A stretch of 64,000 nucleotides of DNA from Psychrobacillus sp044762745 (GCF_044762745.1 NZ_JBIWEX010000012.1:1-64000); one strand, 5' to 3'. Positions 33,209 through 41,643 are shown, numbered from the stretch's first letter. Numbers and translations: made by a program. Notes: generated by a model from the letters alone, not told the origin.

Positions 33209-33493
33209 TTGTCACGTAGAAGAACGCCCCGTTTTTGTATATTTCCAGGATATAACTGGTGTGGACCTGGTTGTAGCGGACCCGGCGCACCTATTAATGA
33301 AGTAGATGCAGCATGTAAAGCACATGATGAATGTTACAGTAAAGGGAGAGATCGATGTGAATGTGATCGTGAGTTTCTCGAGCGGCTACGCCCTAAAATA
33401 AATCCGTATACACAACAAGGAAGACATGCTCGGGTACTTTACAACTATATGAAATTGCAATCAAGTTTTACATGTAACTCTTTTAGAATATAA
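33209..33493 (+). CDS. Phospholipase A2-like small protein
   Basis: The roughly 95-residue protein has the calcium loop YNWCGPGCSGPG (about 14-25) and the catalytic helix VDAACKAHDECYSKG with the HDxxY signature (His-Asp about 40-41). This is the parvovirus VP1/secreted PLA2-type motif set known in some Bacillales proteins. There is no signal peptide. Start TTG 33209 lies 8 nt after GGAGG; ATG 33203 would be too close. It stands alone between divergent and convergent neighbours. Lipase activity is inferred from motifs only. Confidence 0.82.
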   Translation: MSRRRTPRFCIFPGYNWCGPGCSGPGAPINEVDAACKAHDECYSKGRDRCECDREFLERLRPKINPYTQQGRHARVLYNYMKLQSSFTCNSFRI

Positions 33494-33514
33494 GCATCAT
33501 TTAATTCTCTTTAG

Positions 33515-33560
33515 CAAAAAAAGTCTGAATACCATATAAAACGGAATTCAGATTTTTTGC
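33515..33560. terminator. Terminator between PLA2-like and CWC genes
   Basis: AAAAAAGTCTGAAT pairs with ATTCAGATTTTTT (one extra base in the first arm), A-rich before and T-rich after, and serves convergent genes. Confidence 0.8.
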
Positions 33561-33745
33561 ATTTCTCCTTTATATTTAGTTACACACTTTTGGCAAATAC
33601 AATGCTTTCGTCTACTTTCTTCCGGGACTAACTCAAAAATCCCTTTTGGAAATTCCTCTATCGTACACCAGCATCCATTTGGTTCTGTTGCATCGACCAT
33701 ACATTTGTTTTCCTCTCCGCAAAGCGGGCAATGTGTATTAGCCAT
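33548..33745 (-). CDS. Cysteine-rich CWC-family protein
   Basis: The 65-residue protein has a CPLCGEENKC zinc-knuckle start, GCWC in the centre (the motif naming the CWC family) and CICQKC near the end: eight cysteines that could bind two metal ions. Start ATG 33745 has GAGGAGG upstream. Function unknown. Confidence 0.85.
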   Translation of the reverse strand: MANTHCPLCGEENKCMVDATEPNGCWCTIEEFPKGIFELVPEESRRKHCICQKCVTKYKGEMQKI

Positions 33746-33852
33746 TACAAATCCCTCCTCTTTTGCGTAATCTTCACACGATACGTCCGATCGTTCTAGT
33801 CGCCCCTATAATTCTACCTTCCATTTTATATTCAGATTATTTAAATAGCAAT

Positions 33853-33901
33853 AAAGAAAGGTATCTAATTCCGATTGAGTTCCGAAACCGATACCTTTCC
33901 T
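33853..33901 (-). terminator. Terminator of the alpha-CTD-like gene
   Basis: GAAAGGTATC (33856-33865) pairs perfectly with GATACCTTTC (33890-33899), with further weak pairing inside. Confidence 0.8.
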
Positions 33902-33906
33902 ATACT

Positions 33907-34200
33907 TCAATTTTTAAATGATAACCCTTCCGCTTCTAGTGCAGCTCTGAGTTTTGGTAAAGAGGCTGGTCCCATACCGTGAAACTTCAAAATATCTTTT
34001 TCACTAACGTTTGATAGCTGCTGCAAAGAAGTGATGCCATTGTTTTCTAAAGCACGTCTTGCAGGTGCGGAAAGAAGAGAAAGAAATCCAGTTTCAGGTT
34101 TTCGTTCCTGTTCACAAGTTGGGCATGTAGGGCAGTCGCTGCTTTTGTAGTATTCGTGTCCTCTTTTGCAAGTTTTTAAAGTTTTTTGGGTAGTTGTCAT
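33907..34200 (-). CDS. Zinc-ribbon plus RNA polymerase alpha-CTD-like (HhH) protein
   Basis: The 97-residue protein joins an N-terminal Cys/His segment (CKRGHEYY, CPTCPTC; about 11-29) to a C-terminal segment (about 42-95; LSAPARRALENNGITSLQQL, FHGMGPASLPKLRAAL). That C-terminal segment is like the C-terminal domain of RNA polymerase alpha, which binds UP-element DNA and activators through a helix-hairpin-helix. Small alpha-CTD-like proteins exist in Bacillales. A DNA- or protein-binding role is likely; the target is unknown. Confidence 0.82.
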   Translation of the reverse strand: MTTTQKTLKTCKRGHEYYKSSDCPTCPTCEQERKPETGFLSLLSAPARRALENNGITSLQQLSNVSEKDILKFHGMGPASLPKLRAALEAEGLSFKN

Positions 34201-34352
34201 GAGGAGGTTCTCCCTTTTCTAAAGAATATAATGTATAAGATAGTAATTATAAATCCAATATAGATAAACATTGAAAATCAAACACTAAAATCGTAAAGCC
34301 TCCATACAATGATCTACATATATACTATCATTCTTTTAAGGGGTACTTCCAT

Positions 34353-35201
34353 ATGGAAAATATAAACAAGAAAAGTACATCAATTGTTTTAGATTTGTTA
34401 GCAATCATTGTTGGTACAATAGTTTCGGCTGTTGCACTTAATATGCTGATTATTCCTTCTGGACTACTATCAGGAGGGTTAACGGGGATTGCTCAATTTA
34501 TCCATCACTTTTTTCCAGTTAGTGTTGGTGTTTTTTATTTTGTACTAAATATCCCACTAATGGTGCTTGCTTATAAATTATTAGGGACGAAGTTTAGTAT
34601 TTATACGATGATTGCCATTATTTTATTATCTGGTTTTTTGTATCTTTTGCCCGTTCAACAATTATGGACGGATAATACAATCCTTGCTGCAATTTTTGGT
34701 GGTACGCTAAATGGGATTGGGTGCGGTATTGTCTTAAGAAGAGGGGGCTCACAAGGTGGGCTTGATATTCTTTCTAGGGTCATTTCAAAATACCACAATG
34801 TATCGATAGGAAAAGCAAGTTTAGTTGTAAATATTTTGATCGTCATTGTTTCTGGTTTTATTTTTGGTAGTGAAATTGCCTTATTCACGATTATTTCAAT
34901 GTTTGCGACGATGAAAACATATGAAATTATTTTAAGTCATGTCAACCGTGTATCCGTTTTGATCATTACGAATAGCGGCGAAGAGGTAAGTCATGCGATC
35001 AATTCGAATTTACATCGTGGAACAACTATGTGGGATGCGACTGGTGGATATACACATGATCAAAAAACTGTATTATTTTGTGTTACAGTTGTTGGGGAAT
35101 TGACCACTTTAAAAAAAATCGTGAGAAAGATTGATTCTCATGCATTCGTTAGTGTCATTTCAACTCAAAATGTTATTGGTCGATTTCATCAAATTTGGTG
35201 A
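34353..35201 (+). CDS. YitT family membrane protein (DUF161/DUF2179)
   Basis: The 282-residue protein has five to six membrane helices (LNMLIIPSGLLSGGLTGIAQ, GIVLRRGGSQGGLDIL) and a C-terminal cytoplasmic DUF2179 domain (about 210-280; HRGTTMWDATGGYTHDQKTVL). YitT proteins are numerous in Bacillales and their substrate is unknown. Start ATG follows AAGGGG. Monocistronic. Confidence 0.92.
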   Translation: MENINKKSTSIVLDLLAIIVGTIVSAVALNMLIIPSGLLSGGLTGIAQFIHHFFPVSVGVFYFVLNIPLMVLAYKLLGTKFSIYTMIAIILLSGFLYLLPVQQLWTDNTILAAIFGGTLNGIGCGIVLRRGGSQGGLDILSRVISKYHNVSIGKASLVVNILIVIVSGFIFGSEIALFTIISMFATMKTYEIILSHVNRVSVLIITNSGEEVSHAINSNLHRGTTMWDATGGYTHDQKTVLFCVTVVGELTTLKKIVRKIDSHAFVSVISTQNVIGRFHQIW

Positions 35202-35214
35202 ACAGTTATGTAAA

Positions 35215-35254
35215 AATAGCAAGCAGCCAAGGTTAACCTTAACCGCTTGTTAGT
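35215..35254. terminator. Terminator between YitT and lipoprotein genes
   Basis: CAAGC-AGCCAAGGTTAACC pairs with its downstream arm ending GCTTG; it lies between convergent genes. Confidence 0.7.
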
Positions 35255-35256
35255 CT

Positions 35257-36165
35257 TTATTCAACTTCTAATGGTTTACTTTCTAAGATTCTTTCCACTT
35301 CTTCGTATCCAGTTGGAAATGCGAAGTTATAACGAGCAGGGATAGTAAAAACGTAATTCTCATTGCGATTTAGTTCTGTTGGGCCGATAGGTGCTGCCCC
35401 TATGTGAAATTTCTCTTGTCGCAGTAGGTCCCATTGGTCCAGCGTAAAAATCATAATCGGGATATCTTGATACGGATTTTCGGTAGTCCACTCAGGGTGT
35501 CGAATCAAAATCATTGGACCAGCTTCAACGACTTTTTCGCCGCCAGTTGTTTCTATAGACAGTCCTTCCCATTCCTCCTTAACGATTGAATAATTTTCCC
35601 AAGAGTTCGGTAATTTGAATGAAAAACTATACTCCTTGTTTGTATAGGTGATGGAATCCTCGTTCCCGGCGTTACCAAGCATAACTTTGGTAATAAGCCA
35701 CTGATCTCCTACTTTTTCAACCACAAGTTCAATAGGCATATTGTTCATGACTTCATCTACACTTTCTACTTCAATTATTTCTCCACTTATTGCATATGCA
35801 TTGTCAGATAGTTTTTCCGTGTTTTGTATATCGATGCGGTCTGGCCAAGGACTAGAAGTTAATCTTCCTGGAGCATTAATTGGATCTGTCAGCCATTGTT
35901 CTATAAGCTCGGGAGAAACGACATCACCGTAGTTGTTGTACATATCCTTTTTTAATTGCTCTTCCGGTCCTAATAATGACACTTTTTGAAGACTGTTTCC
36001 AAACCTTTCTACTACATCTACTACCGTCGCTTCTGCATTGTCATTAAAGTGCGCTGTTTCTGTCGTCTCCTTGACCTGGGGCTGTACTTGACTTGCACTT
36101 TCTTCGTCCATACATCCGAACAATGAAATGCTTAATAAAAGAATCAAACCTACTGATTTTTTCAT
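35257..36165 (-). CDS. Hypothetical lipoprotein
   Basis: From ATG 36165 (GGGAGG about 9 nt upstream) the protein has a lipoprotein signal, LLLLSISLFGC, with Cys at about 18. A Glu/Gln-rich linker leads to two mixed domains. The second (about 195-300) holds YTNKEYSFSFKLPNSWENYSI and MILIRHPEW, reminiscent of PsbP/DUF-type lipoprotein folds; I do not recognise the family with confidence. It probably sits on the outer face of the membrane. Monocistronic. Confidence 0.7.
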   Translation of the reverse strand: MKKSVGLILLLSISLFGCMDEESASQVQPQVKETTETAHFNDNAEATVVDVVERFGNSLQKVSLLGPEEQLKKDMYNNYGDVVSPELIEQWLTDPINAPGRLTSSPWPDRIDIQNTEKLSDNAYAISGEIIEVESVDEVMNNMPIELVVEKVGDQWLITKVMLGNAGNEDSITYTNKEYSFSFKLPNSWENYSIVKEEWEGLSIETTGGEKVVEAGPMILIRHPEWTTENPYQDIPIMIFTLDQWDLLRQEKFHIGAAPIGPTELNRNENYVFTIPARYNFAFPTGYEEVERILESKPLEVE

Positions 36166-36247
36166 TTTCTTTCCCTCCCGAAAATACATGTATAAAATTA
36201 GACGTTTGCCATTGGTATTTTGTTACATTCTGACACTCCCTTAACCT

Positions 36248-36285
36248 AAAAAGATCCTCTATATTTTTCATATAGAGGACCTTTC
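36248..36285 (-). terminator. Terminator of the GNAT gene
   Basis: AAAGATCCTCTATA pairs with TATAGAGGACCTTT, with T-rich flank. Confidence 0.8.
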
Positions 36286-36291
36286 ATTTTG

Positions 36292-36798
36292 TTAAAAACG
36301 AATCCGAAACGCTTTTACGATAATTCCATCATTTGCTGGTTCAAAGTCAAACTGTGGCAACCTTTCGAAACCTAGACGTTCATATAGTCTTATGGCATCT
36401 TCCATAAAATCTGCAGTATGTAGCCCCATTTCGGAGAAACCCTTTTCTTTTGCACGTTTAATACATTCATTAATGAGCAATGTTGCTATTCCTTTTCCTC
36501 TCGATTCGGAGGAGATAGCAAGCATTCGCAATTCTGGATAACCAAGTTCATCTTCCAAGAGTCCATCATAGGCTTTTATATCAGGAGAAAATAATGCAAC
36601 ACTTCCTATAATTTCTCCATCACTTTCTACTATTATTCGTTCCACACCGGTTTCAATATCTCCATCCGATAAGATGGATTTTCTTAAAGCCTGCCAATGC
36701 GCTTCTGGTATTTTTGATGAATGTTCCTTATATGCAGCTAATCTTAGTTCTCTAATATTAAATAGTTCTTCTTCTACAGCATCTCGAACAATGACCAT
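36292..36798 (-). CDS. GNAT family N-acetyltransferase
   Basis: The 168-residue protein has the GNAT core: VESDGEIIGSVALFSP, ELRMLAISSESRGKGIATLLINECI (acetyl-CoA loop RGKGIA) and MEDAIRLYERLGFERL. Start ATG 36798 has AAGGAG upstream. It lies 20 bp downstream of the glutathionyl-reductase-like gene and is probably co-transcribed. Substrate unknown. Confidence 0.9.
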   Translation of the reverse strand: MVIVRDAVEEELFNIRELRLAAYKEHSSKIPEAHWQALRKSILSDGDIETGVERIIVESDGEIIGSVALFSPDIKAYDGLLEDELGYPELRMLAISSESRGKGIATLLINECIKRAKEKGFSEMGLHTADFMEDAIRLYERLGFERLPQFDFEPANDGIIVKAFRIRF

Positions 36799-36817
36799 TT
36801 TTTCATCTCCTTACCTC

Positions 36818-37831
36818 TTAATTACTTTTGTGAACGAGAAACTTTTCTTTCTTTCCACTTAAAGCTTCGCGATTATGTGCAGAATGGAAGTTAGTCGTAT
36901 CCGGACCTTTTGGTAAAATATTTAGGCTTTTTTGATCATCGCTCGCGATATGATTGGATAGATGATAATGGATTTTGATCGCCTCAAAATCTGTTGTATC
37001 CCCAAAACCAGGAGTTTGGTATAAATCTCGCAAATATCCCCATAGGTTTGGAAAATCTACAATACGATTCCGATTCGCCTTAAAAGCGGAATAATACGCA
37101 ACATCAAAGCGCACAAGCGTCGCATACAATCGAACATCTGAATCTGTAATAAAGTCTCCGAATAAAAAGCGTTTCGTTGATAAACGTTGTTCCAACTCAT
37201 CTAATCGATCAAACAAAACATCATATGCTTCTTCATATGCTTCTTGCGACCTAGCAAATCCACATTTATACACACCGTTATTCACTTCATGAAAAATAAC
37301 ATCACTTAGAGCATCAATCTCTTCCCGTAGATGTTCCGGATATAAATCCGGCGCATCATCCTTATGAAATGGAATCCATGCCGTTTCCAAATGATTCGTT
37401 AATCTAAAATAATCATTATTCACTACTTTTTGTTCCTTCATATCAACGATGACAGGTACAGTCGGTCTACCAGCATATTCTGGGTCTGTCTTTTTATACA
37501 CTTCACTTATATATTGAATGCCTAAAACAGGATCTACCCCGTCTTTATCTAAAGAAAATTCCCAATCTACGCGATCGATTTTAGGACGCATTGGACTAGT
37601 GGTACCTAAACTAATGATATCTTCTAACCCTAGTAAGCTCCGCACAATGACAGAACGATGGGCCCACGGACAAACAGCAGCCCATAAAAGACGGTATCTT
37701 CCAGCTTCTACTGGAAGTTCACCTGGGTTATCTCCAAAAGGCGTTGCAAATTGATTTTTTTGACGAATAAATTTCCCGTTTTTATCAACTTCAGTTGGAA
37801 CTGCTTTCTTAGTCTTTTCCACTTGTATCAT
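36818..37831 (-). CDS. Xi-class glutathione S-transferase / glutathionyl-hydroquinone reductase-like protein
   Basis: The 337-residue protein has the ECM4/YqjG architecture: an N-terminal thioredoxin fold with the catalytic CPWAHR motif (about residue 52), DREFSL-like WEFSLDKDGVDPVLG, and an all-helical C-terminal domain (ITDSDVRLYATLVRFDVAYYSAFK). In other bacteria this class reduces glutathionyl- or thiol-conjugated hydroquinones. Bacillales use bacillithiol, so the thiol partner here is uncertain. The start could be ATG 37831 or GTG 37822, which has the better spacing to AAAAGG. Confidence 0.88.
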   Translation of the reverse strand: MIQVEKTKKAVPTEVDKNGKFIRQKNQFATPFGDNPGELPVEAGRYRLLWAAVCPWAHRSVIVRSLLGLEDIISLGTTSPMRPKIDRVDWEFSLDKDGVDPVLGIQYISEVYKKTDPEYAGRPTVPVIVDMKEQKVVNNDYFRLTNHLETAWIPFHKDDAPDLYPEHLREEIDALSDVIFHEVNNGVYKCGFARSQEAYEEAYDVLFDRLDELEQRLSTKRFLFGDFITDSDVRLYATLVRFDVAYYSAFKANRNRIVDFPNLWGYLRDLYQTPGFGDTTDFEAIKIHYHLSNHIASDDQKSLNILPKGPDTTNFHSAHNREALSGKKEKFLVHKSN

Positions 37832-37934
37832 CCTTTTCTATTTAATATTTCACAAATTCATACTTTTCTACTTGGTTTTATTTAGTTTATGATCTTTTTA
37901 TCTCGAAGTCAAGACAAAAAAATAATGGAATATA

Positions 37935-37966
37935 TAAAAACCGCTTGACTGTCCAAGCGGTTACTG
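37935..37966 (-). terminator. Terminator of the DUF421 gene
   Basis: AACCGCTTG (37939-37947) pairs perfectly with CAAGCGGTT (37954-37962). Confidence 0.8.
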
Positions 37967-37985
37967 TTTATTTACTTATTCTTTT

Positions 37986-38690
37986 TTATTGCCTATCGAA
38001 AGATGAAGGAGTGTCGCGAAGAAGTTGAACAAAAAGCCCGTCCCCTTCTAACCATTCTGCAATGAGAATGTCTTTATCGCTCGAAATGCCTTTCGCATGA
38101 AGTTGATTGGTTAACCATGCCTCGTCAAAACCCAAATCCTTAATCTCGTCCCATAAAACTTTGCCATCTCTGATAAGCGTGACAGGAACATAAACAGCTT
38201 TAGAAGCTAAGTTGAAATCCTCTTGTGTTGTCTTTTGATACTTAGTTTTTTTCAAAATGCTTAACGATCCATTTGCCTCTAAATAACAATAGGCGACCTC
38301 TCGAATGGAAAATGTTTCACTTTGTCTAAGTAGGCTTTGTAGCTGATTCAAATTCATTCGATTTTTCTTTAACTCTTCACGGTCCACAATGCCATTTTTT
38401 ATTAATGCGGATGGTTTCCCTTCAAAAAACCCACGAACCGCTAAAAACTTTTGCCCTAAAAATTCAACGATAAAAAGCAAAATACTCCATAATGCCATCG
38501 TGTAAACAATATAAAATAACCCTACATCATCATGATACAATCCCCTTCCAAGTAATTCACCTAATACTATCGCTGCGATAAACGTAAACGGGCTTATTTG
38601 TTTAATAATTTTCTTCCCAACAAACTTAACGATAAAAAAGAGAAGAAAAAAACCAACAATTAGTTCCAACGTAATATTTAAAACGTGCAT
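37986..38690 (-). CDS. DUF421/YetF family membrane protein
   Basis: From ATG 38690 the protein (about 234 residues) has three N-terminal membrane helices (ITLELIVGFFLLFFIVKFVGKK, FTFIAAIVLGELLG, LWSILLFIVEFLGQKFL) and a cytoplasmic YetF-type domain (GKPSALIKNGIVDREELKKNRMN, QLLRQ-like SLLRQSETFSIREV). In B. subtilis YetF-family proteins respond to spore germination or stress, but no function is settled. The longer frame from 38810 lacks family similarity. Confidence 0.88.
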   Translation of the reverse strand: MHVLNITLELIVGFFLLFFIVKFVGKKIIKQISPFTFIAAIVLGELLGRGLYHDDVGLFYIVYTMALWSILLFIVEFLGQKFLAVRGFFEGKPSALIKNGIVDREELKKNRMNLNQLQSLLRQSETFSIREVAYCYLEANGSLSILKKTKYQKTTQEDFNLASKAVYVPVTLIRDGKVLWDEIKDLGFDEAWLTNQLHAKGISSDKDILIAEWLEGDGLFVQLLRDTPSSFDRQ

Positions 38691-38820
38691 TTTCAAAACA
38701 ACCCCATTCCACCTATTCTTCCATTCAGTTATCTCCAAATGCCAAAAGATATAATACTCCGCTGGAAGAAATTGCTCTGATAGAATTGTTTGTTGTAAAT
38801 ATATTTCCAAAAAATAACTA

Positions 38821-38924
38821 TTGCAACTAAGTAGCTGATTTTTACAACTAAAAGCTCATATATTACAACTAATACGACATTTTCTCTTACTAAATACTCC
38901 CTTATTACAACTAAAGGATTATCG
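38821..38924 (-). repeat. 21-bp periodic array with TTACAACTAA keyword
   Basis: TTGCAACTAA (38821), TTACAACTAA (38842, 38863) and TTACAACTAA (38905) keep exact 21-bp phase; the unit expected at 38884 is degenerate (TCTTACTAAA). On the minus strand the keyword is TTAGTTGTAA/TTAGTTGCAA, similar to the TAGTTGC word of copy B. No GC-rich module is attached. It lies between the DUF421 gene and the GntP terminator. Confidence 0.8.
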
Positions 38925-38928
38925 AAAA

Positions 38929-38970
38929 GAAATAACCGCCATCCCCTATAGGATTTGGCGGCTATTTCTA
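38929..38970 (-). terminator. Terminator of the GntP-permease gene
   Basis: AAATAACCGCCA (38930-38941) pairs with TGGCGGCTATTT (38956-38967) with one mismatch. It lies about 25 bp after the permease stop. Confidence 0.8.
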
Positions 38971-38993
38971 TATTCTGTGAGTGACTGTAATCC

Positions 38994-40451
38994 TTAAACA
39001 ATTCCAGTCAAAAGATATACGCCAATTACAAAGAAACACGCTAATGTCTTAATGATCGTAATTGCAAAAATGTCTTTATACGCTTGTCGATGGGTCAATC
39101 CACAAACCATAAGTAGCGTAAGTACTGCTCCATTATGTGGTAGTGTATCCATTCCACCTGCAGCCATTGCAATGACCCGGTGCATGACTTCTAAAGGGAT
39201 ACCGGCAGCATTCGCAGCCTCTACATACTTATCCGCCATTATACCTAGCGAAATAGTTATCCCGCCGGAACCAGACCCTGTAATACCTGCAAGTGCGTTT
39301 GTCAGCACAGCACCATTGACTAAAGGATGTGTAAAGGTGTTAGCTAAGAAATTCTGAACGACAGCAAAACCTGGCAAAGCCGAAATAATTCCTCCGAAAC
39401 CAAACTCAGAAGCAGTATTCATCGTAGCCAGTAAAGCACCACTTATCCCAACACTTAAACTATCTTTGAAACTCAATTTAACCTCTTGGAAGTTCAAGGC
39501 AATAGCAGTAAAAATCCCTACAAGAAGGGCAAGCTCCACTGACCAAAGTGCAAGCTGCTGATTCATATTAACGGTTCCGTATTGTGCTAGATTAATGCTG
39601 GCAAAATCGAACCCATCTGCATACCATTTAGGAATATAAGTAGTGAAAAACTTATTCATCACTCCGACTAATATCAGCGGTAGAAAAGCTAACAAATCTT
39701 TCACATCTATTTTTGCATTTAGCATGGTAGTACTAGGTGCAGCAATGGCTTCACTAGTAGCAGCCATTTCGCTAGCAGCCGGCGACTCACTAACCGCATT
39801 TTTTCCTATACCATAATAACCTTCCCCATTTTTAGCTGCTTTCCGGCGACGGCTCTCTAGGTACAGCATACCTACTACCAAAATAAACAGTGCACCGATT
39901 CCACCTAGCATTGGCGCTGCATAGACGTTCGTATCAAAAAAGGTGGTCGGAATAACATTTTGAATCTGTGGCGATCCAGGAATCGCATCCATTGAAAAAG
40001 TAAAAGCACTAAAAGCAATGGTAGCCGGTATCAATCGTTTTGGTATATTTGCTTCACGGAACAAATGATTAGCAAATGGATAAATCGCAAATACGGCTAC
40101 GAATAAACTTACCCCACTATAAGTTAGTATAACTCCCATTAATACAACAGTAAGAATGGCCTGTTTAACTCCAATAAATCGAATAATTACTTTTGCGATT
40201 CTTGCCGCGATACCGGACATCTCAATTACTTTACCGAAAATAGCTCCAAGTAAAAATACTGGAAAATATGATTTTACGAAGCCAACCATTTTTTCCATAA
40301 AAATATTAGAAAAGAACGGTAACACATGGCTTGGGTCTGTCAAAAATACGGCAAGTAAAGCACATATCGGAGCAATGATAATGACAGAAAAGCCACGATA
40401 AGCTAAAAACATGAGTAGTCCTAGTGCTAATAGAATAATAATTAGATTCAT
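38994..40451 (-). CDS. GntP family permease (gluconate / hydroxy-acid type)
   Basis: The 485-residue protein has about 12-14 membrane helices with GntP features: GKVIEMSGIAARIAKVII, ATIAFSAFTFSMDAIPGSPQ, GSGSGGITISLGIMAD and MAAGGMDTLPHNGAVLTLL. The last motif is close to GntP members proposed to carry 3-hydroxybutyrate. A cytoplasmic Ser/Ala-rich loop lies at about 205-245. Its position after the MaoC gene and the leucine-type operon suggests a short branched or hydroxy acid as substrate, which is inference. Confidence 0.9.
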   Translation of the reverse strand: MNLIIILLALGLLMFLAYRGFSVIIIAPICALLAVFLTDPSHVLPFFSNIFMEKMVGFVKSYFPVFLLGAIFGKVIEMSGIAARIAKVIIRFIGVKQAILTVVLMGVILTYSGVSLFVAVFAIYPFANHLFREANIPKRLIPATIAFSAFTFSMDAIPGSPQIQNVIPTTFFDTNVYAAPMLGGIGALFILVVGMLYLESRRRKAAKNGEGYYGIGKNAVSESPAASEMAATSEAIAAPSTTMLNAKIDVKDLLAFLPLILVGVMNKFFTTYIPKWYADGFDFASINLAQYGTVNMNQQLALWSVELALLVGIFTAIALNFQEVKLSFKDSLSVGISGALLATMNTASEFGFGGIISALPGFAVVQNFLANTFTHPLVNGAVLTNALAGITGSGSGGITISLGIMADKYVEAANAAGIPLEVMHRVIAMAAGGMDTLPHNGAVLTLLMVCGLTHRQAYKDIFAITIIKTLACFFVIGVYLLTGIV

Positions 40452-40467
40452 AAATGTTCTCCCTCAA

Positions 40468-40908
40468 TTAATCTAAAGTCTTTTTATTCACCAAGAGCTT
40501 CATTTCGAATACCGCCACTGTTTCATCTGTTTGCTTCTTCACTTCTTGTAATACCGTTACAACCCCTTGGTTCTGCCCTTTACTCTTCAAATCAATTACT
40601 TTCCCTGATAGCTGAATGGTATCTCCAATAAAAGTTGGATTTGTAAATCTTACTTTATCCATACCGTAAAATGCGACGACAATTCCCGGTTCAAATTGTA
40701 CTAATCCGGTCGTAATAGAAAGTACTAGCATCCCATGAGCGATTCGCTCTTTATATTGGGTTTCCTTTGCATATTCAATATTCGTATGAAGTGGGAACCA
40801 GTCCCCACTTAAAGCAGAGAACATAACGATATCGGCTTCTGTTATCGTTCTTCCTTTAGAACTCCAAGTGTCTTCAAGTTTATAATCTTCAAAGTATTTA
40901 TTGAACAT
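40468..40908 (-). CDS. MaoC-like (R)-specific enoyl-CoA hydratase family protein
   Basis: The 146-residue hot-dog-fold protein has the MaoC hydratase motif: ITEADIVMFSALSGDWFPLHTNIEYA (catalytic Asp and His), then RIAHGMLVLSITTGL. It would hydrate or dehydrate acyl-CoA substrates. Start ATG 40908 has AAAGGGGAG upstream. It precedes the GntP gene by 16 bp, probably one transcript. An 809-bp gap with a tandem repeat separates it from the carboxyltransferase gene on the same strand. Confidence 0.9.
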   Translation of the reverse strand: MFNKYFEDYKLEDTWSSKGRTITEADIVMFSALSGDWFPLHTNIEYAKETQYKERIAHGMLVLSITTGLVQFEPGIVVAFYGMDKVRFTNPTFIGDTIQLSGKVIDLKSKGQNQGVVTVLQEVKKQTDETVAVFEMKLLVNKKTLD

Positions 40909-40968
40909 TTCAATCTCCCCTTTGTTTATAAATACTAATATATCAATTACGTCTCAGCGTAATTTCGT

Positions 40969-41643
40969 TTGGACAATCCTCCACGAAAGCGGCAATACGT
41001 ATCCAGCTTGGACTATCTCACCGCAAAGTTGGACTATCTTCGATAAAACCTGGACAATCCCTTCAGATAGTTGGACAATCTCCCACGAAAGTTGGACAAT
41101 CGTATCCAGCTTGGACGATCTCACCGCAAAGTTGGACTATCTTCTATAAAACCTGGACAATACCTTCAGATAGCTGGACAATCTCCCACGAAAGTTGGAC
41201 AATCGCATCCAGCTTGGACTATCTCACCGCAAAGTTGGACTATCTTCTATAAAACCTGGACTATCCCTTCAGATAGTTGGACAATCTCCCCCGAAAGTTG
41301 GACAATCGTATCCAGCTTGGACGATCTCACCGCAAAGTTGGACTATCTTCTATAAAACCTGGACAATGCCTTCAGATAGTTGGACTATCTCCCACAAAAG
41401 TTGGACAATCGTATCCAGCTTGGACTATCTCACCGCAAAGTTGGACTATCTTCTATAAAACCTGGACAATCCCTTCAGATATTGGACAATCTCCCCCGAA
41501 AGTTGGACAATCGTATCCAGCTTGGACTATCTCACCGCAAAGTTGGACTATCTTCTATAAAACCTGAACAATGCCTTCAGATAGTTGGACAATCTCCCAC
41601 GAAAGTTGGACAATCGTATCCAGCTTGGACGATCTCACCGCAA
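40969..41643. repeat. 103-bp higher-order tandem repeat built from about 21-bp TTGGAC(T/A)ATC subunits
   Basis: The marker GTATCCAGC recurs at 40999, 41102, 41205 (variant), 41308, 41411, 41513 and 41616: spacings 103, 103, 103, 103, 102, 103. Each unit is five subunits of 19, 21, 22, 20 and 21 bp, each beginning TTGGACAATC or TTGGACTATC (one TGGACAATC). About 6.5 copies are present and nearly identical. Since 103 is not a multiple of three, open frames in every phase are repeat artefacts. It fills the 809-bp gap inside the catabolic gene cluster. Confidence 0.95.

Noticed and set aside
38691..38810. N-terminal extension of the DUF421 protein
   Set aside because: The extra residues are not part of the family and the membrane helices begin right after ATG 38690.
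40969..41643. Possible CRISPR array in the regular repeats
   Set aside because: Units are contiguous tandem copies with no unique spacers, repeats are internally degenerate and no cas genes are present.
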